DNA of 64,000 nucleotides from Musa acuminata AAA Group. Taxonomy: Eukaryota; Streptophyta; Magnoliopsida; Zingiberales; Musaceae. A program made the translations under genes and the position numbers. Location: NCBI RefSeq assembly GCF_036884655.1, contig NC_088357.1, positions 48,193,001 to 48,257,000 on the forward strand. Reading direction: 5' to 3'. The notes below the pieces were generated by a model, which saw only the letters and a list, made by a program, of their open reading frames with translations, was not told where the DNA came from and ran no database searches. Positions 47,217-60,336 of this stretch are shown one piece after another (positions within the stretch are counted from its first letter, which is position 1; every line of letters begins with the position of its first letter).

Positions 47217-50000
47217 TCGCTCATTGTTCCATGTTTAGTGTCCTCCTGTTGTCCAGTGTCGTGCTGTTCCTGCTCTTACGGGCCAAAGACCTTCGTCTTA
47301 TCGCGTGTGGTGGTTGTCTTCCTTAGATGCTTTGATGTGGCAACAAGAAAGCAGCTTTGGTACCCATCAAACTTCAGCTGCATCTTTTCCCCTCTCCTCT
47401 GTGATTACTTTGATTGAAGCATGAACAGCCATATGACATGCCTTGGAAAAAACGTAGAACAGGTATCAAGAATAAAGCAGCTGAATGATGCTGCAGGAGA
47501 CAGAGACCTCTATAAAGTGGCGCCACAGAAGAGGACAAACAACATAAAGCCACCTCACAGCTTATCATATCTGCTTAGAAGTGGTTCCTTGTTTTCTCCC
47601 ACAGTGTGCAGAAACCAGATCAAGGAAACTGGCTTCCCTTGCTAGATTCCTTCACTCTCTTCTCCATGTTGATTGCAATGGGCTGTCTTCTAATGGACTA
47701 ACCAATGCTAATCTATTTCATCAGCATGCTCAGATGATGGCCCCAGGCATCAATATGTTAGAAAACTAAGGAGTGGGTGATATGTTTCATGATGCATAGA
47801 GAGAATTACGGCAAGTGCATGTGTTGGTAGGGGTATCAATCATCCAGAACATAAGGTTTCGATGGATTTCCATGTGGACTGAGTTGACCAAACAAAATGA
47901 AAGGGATTGAAAGAGTAGGTTTGAAGCTTTTCCAAAGGCACTGATTGCTGAATATGACAGACAGTCACTCAATCCTTGTTGAGATGCTCCTGTCATTTAC
48001 TTTCTGCCCCCAATGCTGATGAGCTTGCAGATGTTGTTTGCTGGTTGGCTAGCTGGACAAATCTGGAGGATGATTTAGCATCATATCAATCAGTGATCAC
48101 CTGCATTCCCTCTTTATGTTTGTCCCAAATCTCTCTGCAAAATGCTCCTCAACCTAAATGTATCTTTCACATATATGTGCTGGATTAAATGCAGTTCTGT
48201 ATACTTCTGAATTCTGATCTTTCAGGCCCTTCACTTCTTAATATGCTACACTCTCTCTTACATGATTAGAAGTGAATGCTATGTAGTTGGATGAAAAGTC
48301 TATAAGCGAAAATCGTTGTCGATGTTTGAGTCAACCCGACGTAATCCAAACTTGAGAGTGCAAGACTATCCGACGTAATCCAAACTTGAGAGCGCGAGAC
48401 TATCCTAAGGTGGTGGCTGAGGTAGCTCCGATGTGGCTCCGAAATATCTATTCTGATCTTTCAGAATTGGATGTTTCGTTGTTGGATGAAGCAAAAGCTT
48501 AGAGTGGAACCTGAGAGTCGTCAGATCTTCTTCATCAACTCCTTGTATGTTTGACTGGAATGAAATCAATGAAGCATAAGAAGAAGAACTTTTTTCATAG
48601 AAGAACTCCAAATATGGAAAGACTTTTCTAAGAAAAAAATAAACCTTAAAAGTCAGAATTTGATTGTTCCATAAAATCGTCACGTTAGATTATGATATTT
48701 CATATCTTCTCTTCTCGTCTATCTATAAATTTCATAAATTATGATATTTTGAATCTTTTCTTTCTCACTATGTTAAGTTATAAATGGATGATATAATTGG
48801 ATGAAGTAAAAGATTGGAGTGGAAGGAAGGGTTATCGAATCCTCTAACGTTAACTCCTTCTCGTATGATCAAGTGAAATTAAATAAGTATACTTAGACAA
48901 ATATTACGGTCGATAAATATTTTTAAATTTTTAAAATTAATATTAATAGAGAATAAGAAATTCAAGTATGAAAAAGACTTCTTTAGGAGGAAAATAAATT
49001 TTAGAAATAAAAGTTTGATTATTCTATAAATATTATAAAAAGAGACTTACTATAATTTGACCTCACATAGGGAAGAATTTAATTTTTTTTTTCATTAAAC
49101 ATAAACCTGACATTAATGTTTTCTATTTCACAAACATTCCCATTTTTAATGTATTATTGTGCAACTAATAAGTGTTGGAATTGGTAAAATGAGATTTCAT
49201 ATGTAGTTTAATATAATAATGAAAAAATAAAAATAAAAAAAACCATTAGCAAATAGATGGTGTTATGATCATGATTTCATATTTGATTAACTAGAAGTGT
49301 GTACCAAAAGGCACCAAGTTCTTCAATGACAAAATCAATGGTGCATATAAATAGGAAATTCAAATGAAGACTTTGGAACATGCCCAAAAATTATTTTCAG
49401 GATCAAGTCAAGAATGAGAAAAAAGAAGAAATAATCTTTATCAAGTATATTTTAGGCATTTCTTTCATGTTTGAACACTTATTCTAGAAGGAGGTTGATA
49501 TAAGTACATGTATGCATTTATTTAATATGAACAAATGGGAACTCCAGTGCTATTCTGGTCACAATAAATGTGATTGCTTCTTTGTCAAGATAACATATTT
49601 GACTATCTAGATTTCAATATAGCATTTATGTAGATAGCTAAGGACATGCATATATCCCTTCAAATATTTAAATCATTCATGTTGGTCACCAATAAAATTA
49701 AACTATTAACTCTCTCTTAAAATTTTATCGATTATTTGAATATTTATTTATTAAACTTAAATTTAAAGGATAAGTATGAAATAATGGCATATATGATTTT
49801 TTTTTAGAAACTATTATGTTTTTTATACAAAGAATAAATAGTGAAGACGGAATTTGAATGCAAAATCTTGTCAAAGTCTTTAAGAACCACTTAATTATGA
49901 CGAATAAGATTTTTGCAAGTTCTCACTTTAGTCAACTTTAAATATATATATATATATATATATATTATTTATATATTCAACATTTCTTTGGTCAACTTAA
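47217..50000. other. Intergenic DNA with repeat fragments
   Basis: No coding region is supported. At 48339-48402 a unit of about 33 bp (CCGACGTAATCCAAACTTGA core) occurs twice. Two diverged segments, about 48478-48690 and 48800-49040, share GGATGAAG(C/T)AAAAG...GAGTGGAA, a MTCAACTCCTT-like block and a final TTTGATTGTTC/TTTGATTATTC block. They look like decayed copies of one dispersed element, possibly a non-coding LTR fragment. Confidence 0.45.
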
Positions 50001-50025
50001 TACATTTTTATGTCATTATTTCACA

Positions 50026-50134
<109 letters not shown>

Positions 50135-50421
50135 CGTTTGATTCACCACGTTGAGCAATCAGTCAAAAGCGGAATTGCTTTTGCTGTATGCTTTGTGGAA
50201 GCAAAAGTGTTTCCTAGGTGACCTAACTTTGTCATCTTATCTAAAGTAGCACACACGGCTTGTGTTTGTTTTCTGCTTTCGTCCGTTGGCTCTGGTAAAA
50301 GCAAAAGCACTTCCTATAGTTGGTCTCATTCAGTCCATCACGTCTTGTTCGCCAATCATTTTGTCTTTCCTCTCGAGCCAGTCTTACCCCACTTCGTTCC
50401 TTGTTGTTGTTGTTGTTGTTG

Positions 50422-50442
50422 ATGGTGGCGGTGAGGTCTTGA
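50422..50442 (+). promoter_or_regulatory. Short uORF overlapping the RGLG start
   Basis: ATG GTG GCG GTG AGG TCT TGA encodes six residues; the final A of its stop is the first base of the main ATG (TGATG). Such an overlap permits termination-reinitiation. A (TTG)n run precedes it. Confidence 0.55.
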
Positions 50443-53400
50443 TGGGGGGTGGGAGCTCGAGGGATTCAAGGTCTCGCTACAGATCCTACCAACAGCGGAG
50501 CCATTCGACGGAGCAGTCTTCCCCCTGGGGGCACAACTATTCTCAAGACTACGACCCCTCGCCCCCTCCTCCGCCACCTCCTTCTTGGAGTTATGCCTCC
50601 CCTCCGCAAGCGTACCCCCCGCCGCCGCCGCCGCAGCAGCAGCAGCAGCAGCAGCCGCAGCACAGCGCTGTGTCGAGGCCGAGGACGCTGGATCGGCGGT
50701 ACTCGAGGATAAGCGACAATTACAACTCGCTGGATCAGGTAATCGATCTGTCTTCTTGATTTCTCTGAAATCCATGGAAGGAGGGCACACTAGTTGCTAG
50801 ATTCGCATGTATTTAGATCATAAGAAAATAAGATTGAATTTGATTATGACATTTTGTATAAATATAATTATATCAGAACCCTTAGATCTTTGCTATGCGA
50901 AACAGTTTTGATGTTCCATCTGGTCAAACCCTAAGTGTGATTCAGCGGTTTCTCGATTTTAGTTGCTTTTACTTTCTTTTCCTCTTCTTTCTTCTCCAGC
51001 GACAAGTTGGAAGGAAACGAAATCATGTAGTGAGGTTGGGAGAGATCTGTCATGTTGTGGTGTTTTAGGTAGGGGCGTCTTGGTGACTGGATAATGGGGA
51101 GGAAGACTAGATGCAGAATCTTGGTCAACAGTGCGGTTGTAATTATGGTTTTGATACGAGAGAAATAGAAAACACAGATATTAGCAGTGGTTGGGATTCA
51201 TGATCTTTGATGTGTGTGTGTCGGCAGGATTGGAAATTTTATATATCAATAGAAGTATTATAAAAGGCATGCCTAAGGAGCAACTGAGGCATGAGGCCTA
51301 GTGAACCTCAACTCAGATGGGTGCGCCTTTGGTCGCATAAAATTTTCTAACTGCTCAATGCCTTATGATGCTAAAGGTTACCTTTTTGGAGGAAAAAAGT
51401 GATTCCAATCAACGAAGAATCTTTTGCCTATTGAAAGACAGAAAGAGGCTAAAATGATTGGGTGTCACATATCAGTTCATTGACCCTCCCCCAGACCTCA
51501 CATTGACAGGAGCCTCATGTACTGGGTACACTCTATTTTTATATCGGTTCATCCTCCTTGTCTGAGCCACAGAGCCAGATTATTAATTTTGGTTAGTTGG
51601 ATATTAGTGAATGATAATTTCATCTCATTTCTACTTATTTCTTATCTCGCTAAATATTTTGATAAATACTTATATCATGTACTTTTGCTACACCACATTA
51701 GAATTCCGATAAAATTGGGACGCTGGAAAATCTAGCAAAGATGGGAGAACAAGGTCCAGTTTGGTTTCTGGAAAAAGATTCAAACTTAACCAAACTGCAT
51801 GAAAAACTTAATTGAAATAAGTTTGGTTTGGTTGTCTATTGTATTTTGTTTCCAAGATGTATTATGTTTCAAAGGTAACTATACTATAAATAATTTTACA
51901 TGAAATATTAATTTTGGATGACTTGGTTATCTGGACGTTATTTGGTTTGGTCCGTACCAGTTTAGCTATGTCTGTTGCCAAAACACTTGTTTTTTGTTTT
52001 CCTTTCAGGACATTTGATGCCTCGCAGTTAACATTGGACCAACCCATTCAATCATGATCAAGTTTTGGCTAATCGTAATTGCTTTCCACGAAATCCTTGT
52101 GGATTCGCTAGGTATTGGGCCATTAAGCCATTTGTTGCCTTTGGGATGCATCTTGCCATTCTCAAGTCCTGATCGATCTCTGACTAACCTATGACTGTTT
52201 CGTGTTACTTCAAGAAAAATATGATCTCATTATCTGATTCGATCAAAGTCATATTGCAACTACAAATCCTACTATCAAGTCCTGATCGATCTTTGACTAA
52301 CCTATGACTGTTATGTGTCACTTCAAGAAAAATATGATCTCATGATCTGATTCGATCAAAGTCAAATTGCAACTACATATCCTACTCTCAATCCTGATCT
52401 TGATTTTGAATCTTTGGATCTTGTAAAATCATAAGGGTGAAATTTATTATATTATGTTTATACGTGTAATGAATATGATTAAACCACTTGTGTTCCAAAT
52501 TTGTCAGAATGAAACATGTTTTCTTTTGTGATTATCTTATCTGATCTGGTTGAGATTGTTCATATAGTTGCTGGCTGATTCAGGTCCCATCCGAATTGTG
52601 GCTTATTACTGACAAAGTGAGTGAATGGTTGGTGGATGTGGCTTGAAGATAAGAACCATATTGGCACTGATGTTGCAGGTGGTGGCATAGTCATTTGGCT
52701 TGGCAGCAGGTTGAGATGAAAGAGAAATGACATAATTCTTAAAAATATCTCGTATCCAGGTTTAGCTTAGTGTCTGCTGCAGCATGTGATCTTACACCAT
52801 CTTGGATATCAGCCTTTTCACCTAAAATTCTAGATAAAAGACTTGAGTTTGAATAGGTCAGGAATGTATTGATGGGAAATGTCTTCTCTAAGATGCACCA
52901 AATGATAATAGGACATGCGATCTAATACCATCTTGGATAGCTGCATTTTCACCTAAAAATTCTACATCACAGCCTTGAGTTTGAATAGGTTCGGAATGTT
53001 TTGATGGGAAATGACTTGTCTAAGATGCACCAAATAATAGCGGTGTTGGTGTGTAAAGTTAAACAACAGTGACACCACAGTTAGTTGAGGCCTATTTTCC
53101 ATTGAACATATCCAAATTAAATTTCTTGAGACATTCTGTATCAGAATAACTTTGCACCTGACCTAGAGTGTAATAGATATTTTATTGTTCTCGGTTTCAA
53201 TATAGTTGATGTGCTGTTAGTGTATTTTGCAACACCATGCTTGCTGCTTGTGGTCTAGTTTAATCAATTTGTATTTCGTATTAGCTATTAATGTTGTTGA
53301 TTTACTTTTCTTTTTGTACTCTGCAACCCAGCAACACATAGGACTTCCAATAAGTTTTAGTTCATATAGGGAATCCTATCTGTGGAGAATCTTCTTGTTC

Positions 53401-54017
53401 TCCTGTGCAGTGATAATATTGTTCTCTTTTGGTGCTTAAAGTCCTTAATCTTGTCAGTGTGGAGAGGATTCTATTTATGTTATGGTGTTGATTTTGTTGA
53501 AAGCTTAGGGCTTTTTGATTCTTGTCTAAAGACGACATACAAGTGATACCTCTTAAAGTTGCAGCATCATTACCAATATTAAAATGTTTTTTTTTGCTTC
53601 CCTCTAATTCATCTTTGCTACATTTTTTCCTTTGTTTTTGCAACAATTTTCTGTTTAACTTAGAACCTTTTCTGTGATAGCCTCAGACACATTCATAACC
53701 CATCTTTATTCTCATTTCCTATCATTTTAGTGGCCATCAATCATGATGGTGAAATCCTAAATCTCTCTGGATTTTGGAATCATTATTGCTTATATTGGGT
53801 ACTGCTTTGATTTAACTACTACAGCAACTTTTAATGAGATTATCACTCAATTGATTTGATTCTTCATATAGATCCATTTTTTATGGTGTGGTCTATATGA
53901 GTCCAAAGTGGATCACTTAGGGGCATATTTGTAACATATTGGTGGAGATATAGCTTGGCATGCTAGTAGTATCTATATCACTTCTTGTGCTTTTTTGAGC
54001 TTGCAGATGTGTGTGTG

Positions 54018-54060
<43 letters not shown>

Positions 54061-56060
54061 ATATATGTATATGTGTATATATATATGTATATATGTATGT
54101 ATATATTTACATATACATATATGTAAGTATATACATATATATATGTACATATATACATATAGTAGTTTCACCATGCTTCCTATTCTTTTTCCTTTCTAAC
54201 TAAAATAGTTTGAAAATTTCTCATTCAGGTTACTGAGGCTCTTTCACAAGCTGGCCTTGAGTCTTCAAATCTTATTGTTGGTGTTGATTTCACGAAGAGC
54301 AATGAGTGGACTGGTGACTCTATTACATTGAATACATTTTAGTCAATTACTAAATGTAGTTATAATATCGAAATCAAATATACTGACACTAGACATCATC
54401 TGATAATTAGGTAAACATTCATTTAGAGGCCGCAGTTTGCATCATATTGGTGATTCACCAAATCCATATGAACAAGCAATGTCGATCATTGGACGAACCT
54501 TATCAGCATTTGATGAGGATAACTTGATCCCTTGCTTTGGTTTTGGAGATGGTAAATATCATCTGAAGTAAGGTACTTTTTAAGATTGTTATTTTTTATG
54601 TGAAGATGTTGAATTTTTCTTTATGATTTGGCAGCATCAACACATGACCAGGATATCTTTAGTTTCTATCCAGACGAGAGACCATGCAATGGCTTTTCAG
54701 AGGCCCTCGAGCGATACAAAGAACTTGTACCACATTTAAGATTAGCTGGTACTTCTGCTGTTGTCAACTATTTCTGGCATATGTAATTATTGTGACTTAA
54801 AAACTTCTTTTCCCTCTAGGTCCAACCTCGTTTGCACCTATCATTGAAATGGCTATGACCATTGTGGAAGAGAGTGGAGGGCAGTATCATGTCTTATTGA
54901 TAATTGCTGATGGGCAGGTATGATATTTCATATTTATGTTTATGTAATTGTACTTGACAAGGATTTAAATCTTGATCAGAACTGGTTTTTGTCATCTATC
55001 AGACTATTTTAATACTGGTATATTGGGTGGTACATAAACATGTACCACCCAGTACCATCGAATAAAACAATAACAAATTGTTGTTATATAGGTATCAAGG
55101 TTTTGTTTTGATATTGGTACCGTTGGACCAATAGATACTGGTGTATATTGACCAGCATGGTCAGATTTGAGACCTTGGTTTTTGATGCAATTTTGGTGCA
55201 TCTTTGGGTCCAGATATAGATACCTAGAGACAACTTGGAGGAGGCAGTGACAGTGACTTTACTGTTGCGTAATGGATGAGGCATTAATCTTGATGATGTG
55301 ATAGTAATTTCAGCTAATATGTGCAACGGCTCATAAGGAGTTTTAGCAATATGAAATAATTAGTTTTCTTGCTTTTATGGAATTTGTATAGCATTTTTAT
55401 CTGTTGAAATGGTAGAGAAATAGGAGCAATTAAAAAAGTAGGTAAGGACATCCAGAAGTCTTTCGCTAGGACTTTTCACTATCCCCCTTATTTGCCAACA
55501 GGTTAATTAAATTAGAGTATTGTAAACTTGTTCATTTAATATTATTAACAGACTCGTCTGTCTTTATTGCTTGCTAGCTTGGCTTCTGATTACAGATTTT
55601 ATATATGTTAATGGTTGTACAATCGTGAGTTGGCATAATGGGAGTCCTGTTAAAGATGAGCTTGTTCAATTAATCAAATTTATCCTTAAATGATGGCAAC
55701 ACTGTAAAACAAGGCTATAGGTTGTGTGTGGAGGTCATTGGGATGAGTCCCAAGGATAGGGTCATATTGAGAAACTTCTACAGAATAGTGATTGATGAAA
55801 CAGTGATGACAATGTCTTTAGTGGGACTTAAGGAGCCATCGAGGACAAGATTCATCTTTCTTTGTGTTTAGCTCTGCAACTTTTAGTGTGTCCTGTCGTT
55901 GATTAACCCATCAGTTATTATCTCCTTCCTCACTTCCATCCAAGTCCTTTCTAGTTTTCCTCTTCTCTTTCGACAACTCTAATTTGATGAACGTACATTG
56001 GATTACTATGAGATCTTCTTTGATAGTTTGAGAAAAAGGAAAATATGATGCTCTATGCTG

Positions 56061-56142
<82 letters not shown>

Positions 56143-57879
56143 ATATACACACATATATATATATACACACACATATATATATATACACACACATATATAT
56201 ATATATAACATTATGGTATTTGCTTTCTTACAGTCAGTAATTTGGTCAACTGTGGTCCTTGCTTGTGTCTGCTTATTGACATTGATGATTTTCTCATAAT
56301 AATAGTGTGCTTACACAGGTTACAAGGAGTGTGGATACTGAATATGGGCAATTTAGCTCTCAAGAACATAAGACCGTTGAGGCAATTGTGAAAGCTAGGT
56401 AAAAATAGTATTTCATTTCTTTCATCTGTTGTTCAAAGAATCCCATAACAGGTAGAGATCAGGTGATTCAATGGTTTTATATATTATCTAAATAATATAG
56501 CATAACAACTATGAATACCAAAATGCTTTTTATTGATGTCATGGTCATCTGTTCATTTGATTAGTATGGAGAAGACAGTTATTGATGACTTCTTGTTACT
56601 AATGTACCTGTCCTGATACTTCTTTGTTGTAGTGAATTTCCCTTGTCTATAGTATTAGTTGGAGTTGGAGATGGCCCTTGGGACATGATGAAAGAATTTG
56701 ACGATAACATTCCTGCACGAGCCTTTGACAATTTCCAGGTAACTTTTGGATGCCAAATATGTATAAGTTTATACTAGAATGGGTCTTTTATCTACTGTAG
56801 CTTTTATCTCTATGAAACTGCATATTTTCTAGTTTGTAAATTTTACGGAGATAATGTCAAAGAACATGCCCCAAGCGAGAAAAGAGACTGCATTTGCCCT
56901 TGCAGCATTAATGGAGATACCTTCACAATATAAAGCAACACTTGAACTGGGAATTTTGGGGTATGTATCCAAAGCTTTTGATCTGATTTTGCTTTATCTA
57001 TAGACCATCTAGTTCTGCTTTCTCTGCACATGCTTTGATATCTTTGTTATTGAACAGCCGTCGTTCTGCAAAGTCTCCAGAGAGGGTTCCTCTTCCTCCA
57101 CCTGTTGGAGGCTATGGTAGAAGCTCTGTTGGTTCTAACAGTTTTAAATCAACCAGTTTCCAGCAGAGTGCACCATCATACTCTGGCTATGAGACTGCAT
57201 CGGTATTGGCGTCCGCATCTGCATCTGCATCTGCATCAAGTACAACTCCTTCGGCACCAAGTTCTTCATATGATAATCAGGTACACTCCCGAAGAGATGT
57301 GACATTTTGTTCCCTTCAATATCTTATAGTGCTGAAATCACATCTCAGTATTCTGTAGTATGATCCAGAATGGTGTTCTGCTTTCAGTGATTGTCATATG
57401 TTACTACTTTTTTCCTTTGCTCAAGCTTTTGCTGACAACAGTCATTTGTTTCACTCTTGGCAGATTTGTCCGATTTGTCTTACAAACCCCAAGGATATGG
57501 CTTTTGGCTGTGGGCATCAGGTGAACTTTCTCACTGCCTATCATTTTTTGGTTGCTCTTTGGGAACATGGTTTATGTTGTAGGTGTTTAGTGACTCTATA
57601 AACTGGCTTCTTGTGCATTGTTTTATATGGCACCCAACATCTTTTGCTCTTTGAAGAAAGAGGTATATGTTTTTCTGACCAATGAGTAGATTTCGTCTGT
57701 GTTACGTCTTTCATTTCCACCTTCTTAACCTAATATTGATAGTTACCAGCCGTAATCGGTCACAGTAGGCTTACACTATCTAGTCTTCTTTGCATCAGAC
57801 GTGTTGTGAGTGTGGTCCCAGTCTTCAAACATGCCCCATCTGCCGTAGCGAGATTCATACCCGAATAAAACTCTTCTGA
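50442..57879 (+). CDS. RGLG: RGLG-type RING E3 ubiquitin ligase with copine/vWA domain
   Basis: Eleven exons join in frame to 469 residues: 50442-50738, 54229-54313, 54411-54551, 54635-54748, 54820-54917, 56319-56398, 56633-56738, 56833-56960, 57058-57280, 57464-57520 and 57799-57879. The N-terminus [10 protein letters not shown] has glycine at position 2 and fits N-myristoylation, known for Arabidopsis RGLG2 at the plasma membrane. A Pro-rich then Gln-rich stretch follows (residues 35-75). The copine/vWA domain spans about 98-330, with a metal-site motif of DxTxS form ([10 protein letters not shown]) and [20 protein letters not shown]. After an Ala-Ser repeat, a C-terminal RING ([19 protein letters not shown], then [18 protein letters not shown]) recruits E2 enzymes. 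RGLG proteins make K63-linked chains with UBC13-type E2s and act in auxin, ABA and drought responses. Intron 1 is 3.5 kb. Confidence 0.94.
52162..52387. repeat. 113-bp tandem duplication in RGLG intron 1
   Basis: Two direct copies, 52162-52274 and 52275-52387, start TCAAGTCCTGATCGATCT and differ at several positions. They are non-coding. Confidence 0.85.
52784..53035. repeat. ~128-bp tandem duplication in RGLG intron 1
   Basis: Two diverged direct copies share CATCTTGGATA, TTTTCACCTAAAA, CTTGAGTTTGAATAGGT and TAAGATGCACCAAAT in the same order. They are independent of the 113-bp repeat 400 bp upstream. Confidence 0.75.
54008..54160. repeat. Compound TG/TA microsatellite near RGLG exon 2
   Basis: (TG)n followed by mixed TATG/TACA repeats about 70 bp before exon 2. 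Frames of Tyr/Ile repeats across it are artefacts. Confidence 0.9.
54958..55200. repeat. GGTAC-rich dispersed repeat in an RGLG intron
   Basis: In intron 54918-56318. The core is an inverted repeat: GGGTGGTACATAAACATGTACCACCC (split here as GGGTGGTACAT and ATGTACCACCC), with TACTGGTATATT on the left and ATTGGTACCGTTGG and GATACTGGTGTATATTG on the right. The start AAGGATTTAAATC matches the reversed end of the element at 17.9 kb. Confidence 0.5.
56061..56206. repeat. Compound TA/CATA microsatellite in an RGLG intron
   Basis: About 145 bp of TA repeats passing into TACACACATA units, about 110 bp before exon 6. Confidence 0.9.
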
Positions 57880-59860
57880 GGTGGCATCTGTTTACGAGAG
57901 CCATGTGCTGCTGCCAAAGCATAAGATGAGTTAGATTTCATGAATGGAGCTGCTATCTTCCAATCCACTTGGGTACGTTGGAAAATTGTGAGTGCTGTAA
58001 TCTATTTCTGGGTGCTATCGATCTGTACCTTTGTACATAGACCTTGCGAGGCCAATGCAGCATATATCTTGATATTTGCACGACCAATTTAGCTCTAGAG
58101 ATTTTTCTTCTTTTCTTTTTCATTGTAAAACAAAGTCTAATTCTTTTCATGGTGTCTGTCATGCTCAAGGATTCATCAAGTAATTTGTTGTTTAAGTACC
58201 GCCGTCGGCATGTCAACGGAATTTAAGACACTTTTTGCTCATCAACCACTCCCAACTCATGCTTGTCCATTTATATGGCATATTCTTTCGGAAACTTGTA
58301 ATTTATGTCTTTCGAAATCTGTGGTTGGGTTTTAGAAAATTAATTGATGTTTCCCTATTGATCGAATGGCTTGTAGATGTTTGACTACCCTATTGTTAAT
58401 TATATGATGCCTATAATAACTTATAATAATTAACATAATCTAATTATTCAAAAAAATAATATTATATATATATATATTGGTTAAATAGATTTTAAACTCC
58501 ATGGAGGGTAAGCTTTATGATTCGTGCACATGCACAGCCGGACTTGATCAACCTCGAGGACTCCTCTGGGTCTTGTGTGGAATCGGTTGAGCCCAACCAA
58601 GGAGTCGATGTCTCTTCGGACTCCACATCGCTGGCTCCCAACCCTATAAAAGGGAGGACGATGTGGTTTCTTCATAGTCTGATCATTTCCGATCACTAGC
58701 CGTGAAACCAGTGAGCTATGATCTCCAGAGAATCGACGAGAGCGAGCCGGTAGGTTTCTCGAATGCGGAGGCTAGGTGATGCCCTACAGCCCGTACTTGG
58801 TCTCTTTTCTGGACTCTGTTCGAGTTCTTGAACTGGTTTCTGTTTCTCGTTCAGATTGCTTGAAACTAGCGAACGAGGAGGCCGAGAGAATCGATCAGAA
58901 CGCAGCAGCATGCTTCCTGAATGCGGAGACGAGGTAATGCGCTTGATCCCGTACTTCACCTCTCTTATCGACTCCGTTCGATTTCTTGAAGCCGTTTCTT
59001 GAGTACTTTTTGCCAAGGGATCGGAGGACAAAGAATCAGAGGGCGACGAGGGGAACGCGCAGCAGGGGCTCGCACTCGTCACCTTGATCCCGTTCTTGGC
59101 TGTTGAGTTACTCCGAGTACTTCTTCGTAACGGAGCCGCTGTGGTCCCTAAGATCAGATCAGATTGCGTCTCTCGACCGTCGGGTCGACTGGCTGAAGGT
59201 TCACGAACGGAGCTGCCGCGTTCCCCAAGCTCTTTCTCATCTCTTTCTGTTGGGGTGTCTTACGGTTTCTTCTTGTTTTTGGGATTTCTCTGAAGTCTCT
59301 TCTTGAATCGTCTACGGTTTTACGGTTTCTTTAGGTCTCTTTTGGGGTTTCTTTAGGTTTCGCTTCCTCTCCCCCCGCCTTCTGTATTCATCTCGTCCCT
59401 TTTAAAGTGCTCCTTTCGAACGAAGCTTTTTGTTCTTGGGATTTCTTTAGGTTCCCTCTCGAATCTTTGGTCTTTGTTAGGCTTCTTCTTGTTCTTGGGG
59501 CTTTTACCTCTATCTCGCTCTCCACTCCTCTCCTTATCCCTCCCTTCTCTACTGCTCCTCCATGGGAATTTGTCGGGGGCCCACCCTTTCTGTAGAGACA
59601 TCACTCTGATGTGAATATAGCATTAGCTGTAGTTTTTGCGTTATGGATCAAAGAGCGATTAAGGAGTTACTGTAGCTCCTTTGATTGGTAGTGCATGACA
59701 TTCTATAGGAATTATGATGATATATATAATTTACTAAAAGAGTAAACGAAGGAATAAATCTGGAAGATTGTAAGTTCATTTACTGAATAAACACATCATG
59801 CATTTTTCTGGAATAAATTTGGGAGTAGTGTTTGCTTTCACCGTTCATGAAGTTTTCTTA
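57880..59860. other. Intergenic DNA; GC-rich repeat-like block at 58.5-59.6 kb
   Basis: 57880-58250 is the RGLG 3' UTR. From about 58505 to 59600 the sequence is GC-rich, with CTATAAAAGGGAGG at about 58642 and two diverged direct copies at about 58728-58855 and 58886-59002 (both carry GAGAATCGA, GAATGCGGAG and a GTACTT...GACTC(T/C)GTTCGA block). A T-rich, TTCTTGGG-rich part follows. No protein family is recognisable; a decayed LTR or promoter-bearing repeat is possible. Confidence 0.4.
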
Positions 59861-59876
59861 AGATAGAGGCTATTTA

Positions 59877-59917
59877 GTCCCACATCCTAAATCCTATTCT
59901 CGCATGGAGTATATATT
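59877..59917 (+). promoter_or_regulatory. USE plus TATA promoter of the U3 snoRNA gene
   Basis: GTCCCACATCC (59877-59887) matches the plant snRNA upstream sequence element RTCCCACATCG except for its last base. TATATATT starts at 59910, 22 nt after the element. In plants this short USE-to-TATA spacing marks Pol III snRNA-type promoters, the class that transcribes plant U3. Confidence 0.85.
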
Positions 59918-59941
59918 AGAAGCCTTGCTTAAGGCTTAGGC

Positions 59942-60153
59942 ACGACCTTACTTGAACAGGATCTGTTCTATAGGCTCGTGCATCTGTCTTCAAGAGTTCA
60001 AAGAAGACAGGCAATCAAGTCTGGCGTATGACTCCATGGCCTTAGAATTAGAGCGTGATTAACGGGTGAAAACTTCTTTGAGTTCAAACCTCCAGAGGAT
60101 CGTTCTCAGTTGGCTGTGACCACCTGGGGTGATTCTAAGGATGTCTGACAGAC
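59942..60153 (+). ncRNA. U3: U3 small nucleolar RNA
   Basis: The RNA starts 32 nt after the TATA box with ACGACCTTACTTGAACAGG and continues ATCTGTTCTATAGGCTCGT, the conserved 5' domain (box A/A') of plant U3 that pairs with pre-rRNA. A box B-like GAGCGTGAT, a box C-like GGATCGTTC and a terminal box D GTCTGACA follow in the right order. Length is about 212 nt, normal for plants. A TTTTTTT run at 60161-60167 can terminate Pol III. U3 guides early cleavages of 18S rRNA precursor in the nucleolus. The box C region reads AGAGGATCGTTC rather than the usual TGATGATCG form, so function needs support from expression data. Confidence 0.85.
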
Positions 60154-60181
60154 TACATCATTTTTTTAATACACACAATGT

Positions 60182-60336
60182 GAGCTTTCTTAAATGGGAT
60201 TTGTTTTATAGGCTGGTACAATTGGTTTCTTTATTAGAGCTTGATTAATGACTGAAACCTTTTGAGTTCATAATTGTCAAGAATTATTCTCAATTGGCTG
60301 TGCCCAACTAGGGTGATTTTAAGGATGTCTAACAAA
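60182..60336 (+). pseudogene. Decayed U3 snoRNA copy, promoterless
   Basis: It begins 15-30 nt after the terminator of the first copy. GGGATTTGTTTTATAGGCT matches the U3 5' domain, and AGAGCTTGATTAATG, TTTTGAGTTCATAA, CTCAATTGGCTGTG, GGGTGATTTTAAGG and ATGTCTAACA match the rest, with about 60 nt of the middle missing. No USE or TATA precedes it. Confidence 0.75.

Noticed and set aside
50356..50790. Minus-strand frame with Ala and Gln runs
   Set aside because: It is antisense to the Pro/Gln-rich RGLG first exon.
53917..54203. Open frames rich in Tyr/Ile/Cys/Val on both strands
   Set aside because: They are translations of TA/TG microsatellite DNA in an RGLG intron.
56006..56299. Tyr/Ile repeat frames
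   Set aside because: They arise from a TA/CATA microsatellite in an RGLG intron and have no gene structure.
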